Assembly: GCA_003255025.1 (NCBI GenBank)
Contig: QANY01007889.1
Location: 510,203 to 574,202, forward strand
Source: Datisca glomerata
Taxonomy: Eukaryota > Streptophyta > Magnoliopsida > Cucurbitales > Datiscaceae
Reading direction: 5' to 3'
Length of the DNA: 64,000 bases
Made by a program: the position numbers and the translations under genes. Positions 60,134 through 64,000 of this stretch are shown piece after piece (position 1 is the first letter of the stretch; every line of letters starts with the position of its first letter). Below the pieces are notes generated by a model. It made no database searches. It was not told where the DNA came from and worked only from the letters and a program-made list of their open reading frames with translations.

Positions 60134-62209
60134 AACTTTAATTTTTTTTATATGAAAAGTACATAAACCGATAAGATACTTACACAAATACAATAGGCAT
60201 ACTGCATGAACTAAAAAAAAATTCTATGGGCCATGAGGTCATTCTAAATGTACAAGCAAGTTTTCAGTAAACCAAACTAAACCAAAGTCAAACGATCAAC
60301 CCATAGTTTACTCTAATCAACTGATACCAAGGACAAATCAAAGGTCAACCCCAAAAAAATACCTAGGTAACATGCTAAAAAAAGACCAAGGTGCATGGGG
60401 GACTTTATACACCATCCCTAATGCTTATAAATCTAAATCAAAAAAGGTATGGGGAAGCAAAAGAGACCCTAGTCAACTCAAAAGACAACACGATAACTTG
60501 GTCAACCTAAAGTCAACTCTCAAAATTCCAATAAGATAAAGAAATAAGAAATTCAAGTTGCATTGAGACTTCATAAGTCAGCCTCAAAGCTTACAATTAG
60601 CAAAAATTACTAATTACCAAAAATAAAGGTCAACCATAAACTCAACAAAATGTGTGAATTTGTGCTTTATGCCTTTATACTTAGGCCAAAATTGCTTACA
60701 ATATCATACAAATATAAAGACATCAACACATATGAGTTTTATTAAAAAATTTGAGACTCCAAGCCCCATTTGTCCACTAGATTGGTGCCAATGAGGTCCT
60801 TCTTGAATCCCGTAACATTGAAAAATCTACCTTCACAATGTGTGAGATAAGCTTGATGATGACCATTGTGTCCCTCATTTTACCCTAAATCATTTCCTTC
60901 CACATGTAATACACAAAAGAATAAATGATAACTCTGAGCACATATGCTCTTAGTATTCCCCATTTGCTCCAGACCAAAAGCCAGGAGATCAATTGGGTCC
61001 AATTTAGAGCTCTACATACCAAGCCACAATTGTCCATCAAGGTAGTTCAAATGGATCTGGCAAACTCACATTCTATAAATAAATGGGGTTGGACTCAGCA
61101 TGGCCTACACACACAATCAAGAACTCCCTCATGAGGGGGCTGATTCCAATATGCAATTCTTTATCTAGTGGCTAATTTATTGAGAATAGCCAACCAAGAG
61201 ATAAAATTGCACCTTGGGATACTGAACTTGAACCAAAGAAGTTTGGTCCATCTGACGTTTTCCTTAGGCTGCATCAAAAAGCTTGATTTGTGTGACTAGG
61301 AAAGAATGAACCATTAGGACTTGTAGTCCATGTCCAAGTATCTAGAGAACCATATTGAGGAGGTAGGAGAGGGGTACCCCTGATCTCACTAAGCTCAATA
61401 AAACTATATGGCTAGTCAAACCCATTGATCATCCTAAATTACTTCACTAAGCCTGGTGTCCCAGTTCCAGCCAATCCTAATAAGAATTCTCTATCCATAA
61501 TTTATATATAAGCAGAAAGACACCCAAAGGATGTCAAGGTTCAGTTAGCAATCTTACATCCCTACCACTGCCAATGTTTACCTTACAATAATGCATGAAC
61601 TAGATCCTGAGTTTGAGAAGTTTTCTCCATACCCAGGTTGAGTTAGAAATGATAAAAGCTATGAATATAGAGCTTTTCCTTATCAGGTAGACCTGACACC
61701 AATTCTTCCATAGAGACTTCTTAGCTACCAAACCAGGAACCATAAGTGTTTAGCTATTGCCACCTCATTTGACAGAATCAGGTCTCTAAGGCCCAAACCA
61801 CATTGGTTCTTATCACAACACAGGTCAAGCCATGCAACTTTAGCCCTAGTGTGCTTGTTCTCATCACCACTCCATAGAAAGTTTCTCAGTATGTCTTGCA
61901 CCCTCTTAACAACTTTTTGGGCAACATAAATAGGCCAGTCCAGAATTGGAACATGCCCTACGAAATAGATCTGATAAGTTAAAGCCTCCATGCATATGAT
62001 AGATATTTAGAATCTCAAGATCTGATTCTATCAGTTATCCTGTGTACTAGGGTATCACAATCAGCTTTGCATAGCTTGATAGTGATCAAATGCATCCTTA
62101 AATATCCCATAGGGAGCTGACCCTAAGAGAAGCCCAAGACGACTTGAATAGCAATTATATGCACATCCTGAACTCCTGAAAGAAAGACTTGACTCTTCTG
62201 AATATTAGG

Positions 62210-62650
62210 TTAGAGCCCAGATATGCACTGAATAATTTCCAAGCTTTCCATAATGATATGTACAAACTCCCTGATACCCTTACAAAATAATAATAGATCA
62301 TCAGCAAAGTTTAGATTCACCACTTTAAGCTTGTCACACCTCCAATGATATTGGAAATCATAACTAGAAACAGCAAAACCCAGGATGCCAGTGAGCACCT
62401 CCATGACAATGACAAAAAGATAATGAGATATATGGTCCCCTTGTATAATGACCTTAGCTCCTCTAAAGTATTCATAGGGATCCCCGTTGATCTTGACAGA
62501 GTATGATGGAGAATATATACATTCTATAATCCGTGTGATGAAGGTGTTAGGGAAATTGAGGCTCTGTAAGGCTTTACCTATAAGGTTCCAGTTGGCACTA
62601 TCATATGCTTTTCTTAGGTCCACATTTAGGGAACATCTAGGCATCCCCAA
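62210..62650 (-). pseudogene. LINE reverse transcriptase core
   Basis: A 146-codon open stretch with motif A (NVDLRKAYDSANW), motif B remnant and motif C FADD. The usual GLRQGDPLSPYLF motif is changed to VIIQGDHISHYLF. The neighbouring parts are out of frame. Confidence 0.8.
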
Positions 62651-63271
62651 GGACCTATAATAACTTCTAAATAGCTTATGTGATAAGAAGATATTGTGTG
62701 CAATCCTTCTTCCAGGTATAAAGGCACTTTGATTCTAGTTCACAAGGTTTGGCATGTAACTGTTCATCCTATCAGCCAAGATTTTGGTAATGCATTAATA
62801 AAACATTAGAAAAAGATATTGGTCTAAAGTCTCCCATATAAGTAGGCTTAAGTACCTTTGGGATGAATGAAATAGCAATGGAGTTGACCTCTTTCAACAG
62901 TTGACTGCTTTGGAAGAACTCCAGAATAGCAGAAGACACATCCTTACCCACAATGTGCTAGGTCCTTTTGAAAAAAACTAGCTAGGAACCCATTAAAGCT
63001 AGAAGCCTGATCACTGCCCATACTGAAAATTACATTCTTAACCTCTTTTTCAGTGATAGATGAGGTCATGAGACATGCTTGGGCATCACTTAAACTTTTT
63101 GGGAGAGCCCTCTCTAGGATACTCCAATTGATACCATGTTCTGGGTTGGGGGAGCCTAATAAACCAGAATAATGCTGGAGAATGTGGTTACTGATCTCTT
63201 CAGGAGTGGAGATCATGGCCTTTTGATGCATTAAGTGGGTGGTTTTAGATTTGATTATGCTCTTCTTCATG

Positions 63272-63330
63272 CTTTAATTGATTTAACTTTAATTGATATA
63301 ATTTTAATTGATTTAACAAATGTATATTGA
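63272..63330. repeat. Short tandem TTTAATTGATTTAAC repeat at the LINE/E4 junction
   Basis: Three nearly identical 15-18 bp units lie at the right edge of the LINE. It is unclear whether they belong to the LINE or the target. Confidence 0.6.
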
Positions 63331-64000
63331 TTGATGCATGTGCTGGCTATAATTTTTCATGAAGAAAAATTCCTTTTAAATCAAAAAGTAGTGGGGTCAA
63401 GAAGTTAGTCAAATATTTCATAAGATCCAAATTCTTCAATTCCAAATTCACAAAATGAAAATTTGAAAATGAACCTAAGAGTAAAAGAGCTAGGATTAAA
63501 AAATATTTTGGTCATGATTTTATGTTAATAATGTGGATGAAAATCCTAATTTTATAGGAACCTTTATCATCACCTGATACTGTGTTTTGGAAAGAGATTG
63601 TAAATGATGAGATGAAATCATTAATTTTGACTTAAACATGAAAGTTAGCAGGCTTACCTCAGGTTGTAAAACCATTGGTGTAAATGAGTCCTTATAAAAA
63701 ACTTGAACCAGTTGGAAGTGTATAGATAAATATAAAGTTAGACTTGTTACTAAAGGTTTTAAGCAAAAAACAGTTCTAGACTTTTTTCTATACCTTTCTC
63801 AAGTAACTAGCGTAACATCCATTAGATTATTAATTGCAATTACTATAATTCATGATCTATTAATTCATCGAATAAATGTGAAAACTACTTTCTGAATGCT
63901 AGATGAGGAAAGATATATGGACCAACTTGCCGCTTTTATAGAGCATGATCAAGGAAACAAAGTGTGTAAATTAAACAAATCCCTTTATGGCTTAAAGTAA

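Larger units (their letters stand above)
60134..63330 (-). mobile_element. L1-type LINE, 5-prime truncated, inserted in E4
   Basis: Minus-strand readings give the region before RT (62944-63270; TPEEISNHILQHYSGLLG) and the RT core (62210-62650; VDLRKAYDSANWNLI, VIIQGDHISHYLFVIVMEVL and LNFADDLLLFCKG with the FADD catalytic motif). A later piece (61725-61991; VQDILRNFLWSGDENKH) is typical of plant LINE C-termini. The endonuclease is missing, as in 5-prime truncation. A short T run near 60140-60150 would be the tail on the minus strand. E4 sequence flanks both sides. Stops between the pieces show it is dead. Confidence 0.8.
57280..64000 (+). mobile_element. E4: third Ty1/Copia element, plus strand, heavily interrupted, runs off right edge
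   Basis: Gag, protease, pre-integrase, integrase and the start of reverse transcriptase occur in Copia order. They are split by a hAT-like element at 58096-59416 and a LINE at about 60140-63330. Stops are frequent. The RT part at 63560-64000 is recognisable (DTVFWKEIVNDEMKSLI, later KVCKLNKSLYGL) but in several frames, and it is cut by the window end. Confidence 0.8.

Overview
The window looks like AT-rich nuclear DNA of a eudicot plant. It carries a few intron-containing plant genes with GT-AG junctions that keep frame across every join, embedded in a thick layer of old, nested retroelements. I cannot name the species. Roughly two thirds of the sequence is repeats. Four host genes can be rebuilt exon by exon.

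Layout. Bases 1-1000 hold inverted pieces of an endogenous pararetrovirus-like polyprotein. Bases 1000-6050 are AT-rich, with MITE and LTR remnants. About 6250-16488 is a decayed Ty1/Copia element on the minus strand (E1), with two ~2.2 kb LTRs, a tRNA-Met type primer site and frameshifted gag and pol. Bases 17863-25290 hold a Ty3/Gypsy Tat-like element (E3, 18190-25207) inserted in a ~130 bp tandem repeat. E3 has a gag remnant and a broken antisense ORF but no reverse transcriptase that I can see.

The gene-rich part is 25.8-38.5 kb: a GPI-anchored thaumatin-like protein (plus strand, 3 exons), a calmodulin-lysine N-methyltransferase (minus, 7 exons) and an oligopeptide transporter (minus, 6 exons). 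About 40020-51770 is a second Copia element (E2, plus strand). Its 3-prime LTR was later split by a 1.86 kb solo-LTR-like insertion, and its 5-prime LTR carries a ~550 bp foreign block. Immediately downstream is an RNA m5C methyltransferase of the NOL1/NOP2/Sun family (minus, 9 exons, 51977-54603).

From about 57.3 kb to the window end is a third Copia element (E4, plus), broken by a hAT-like non-autonomous element and by a 5-prime-truncated LINE (minus). E4 runs off the right edge in the fingers of its reverse transcriptase.

The host genes show no operon-like or functional link to each other: defence or cell surface, calmodulin modification, peptide or metal transport, and RNA modification. 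I found no new multi-gene system. The most unusual signal is structural. Three separate places (474-912, 7951-8271 and 47807-47994) carry long inverted duplications inside retroelement sequence. At 7951-8271 and 47807-47994 a nearby segment was copied back in inverted orientation, as expected from template switching. All three could fold into long hairpins and feed small-RNA production.
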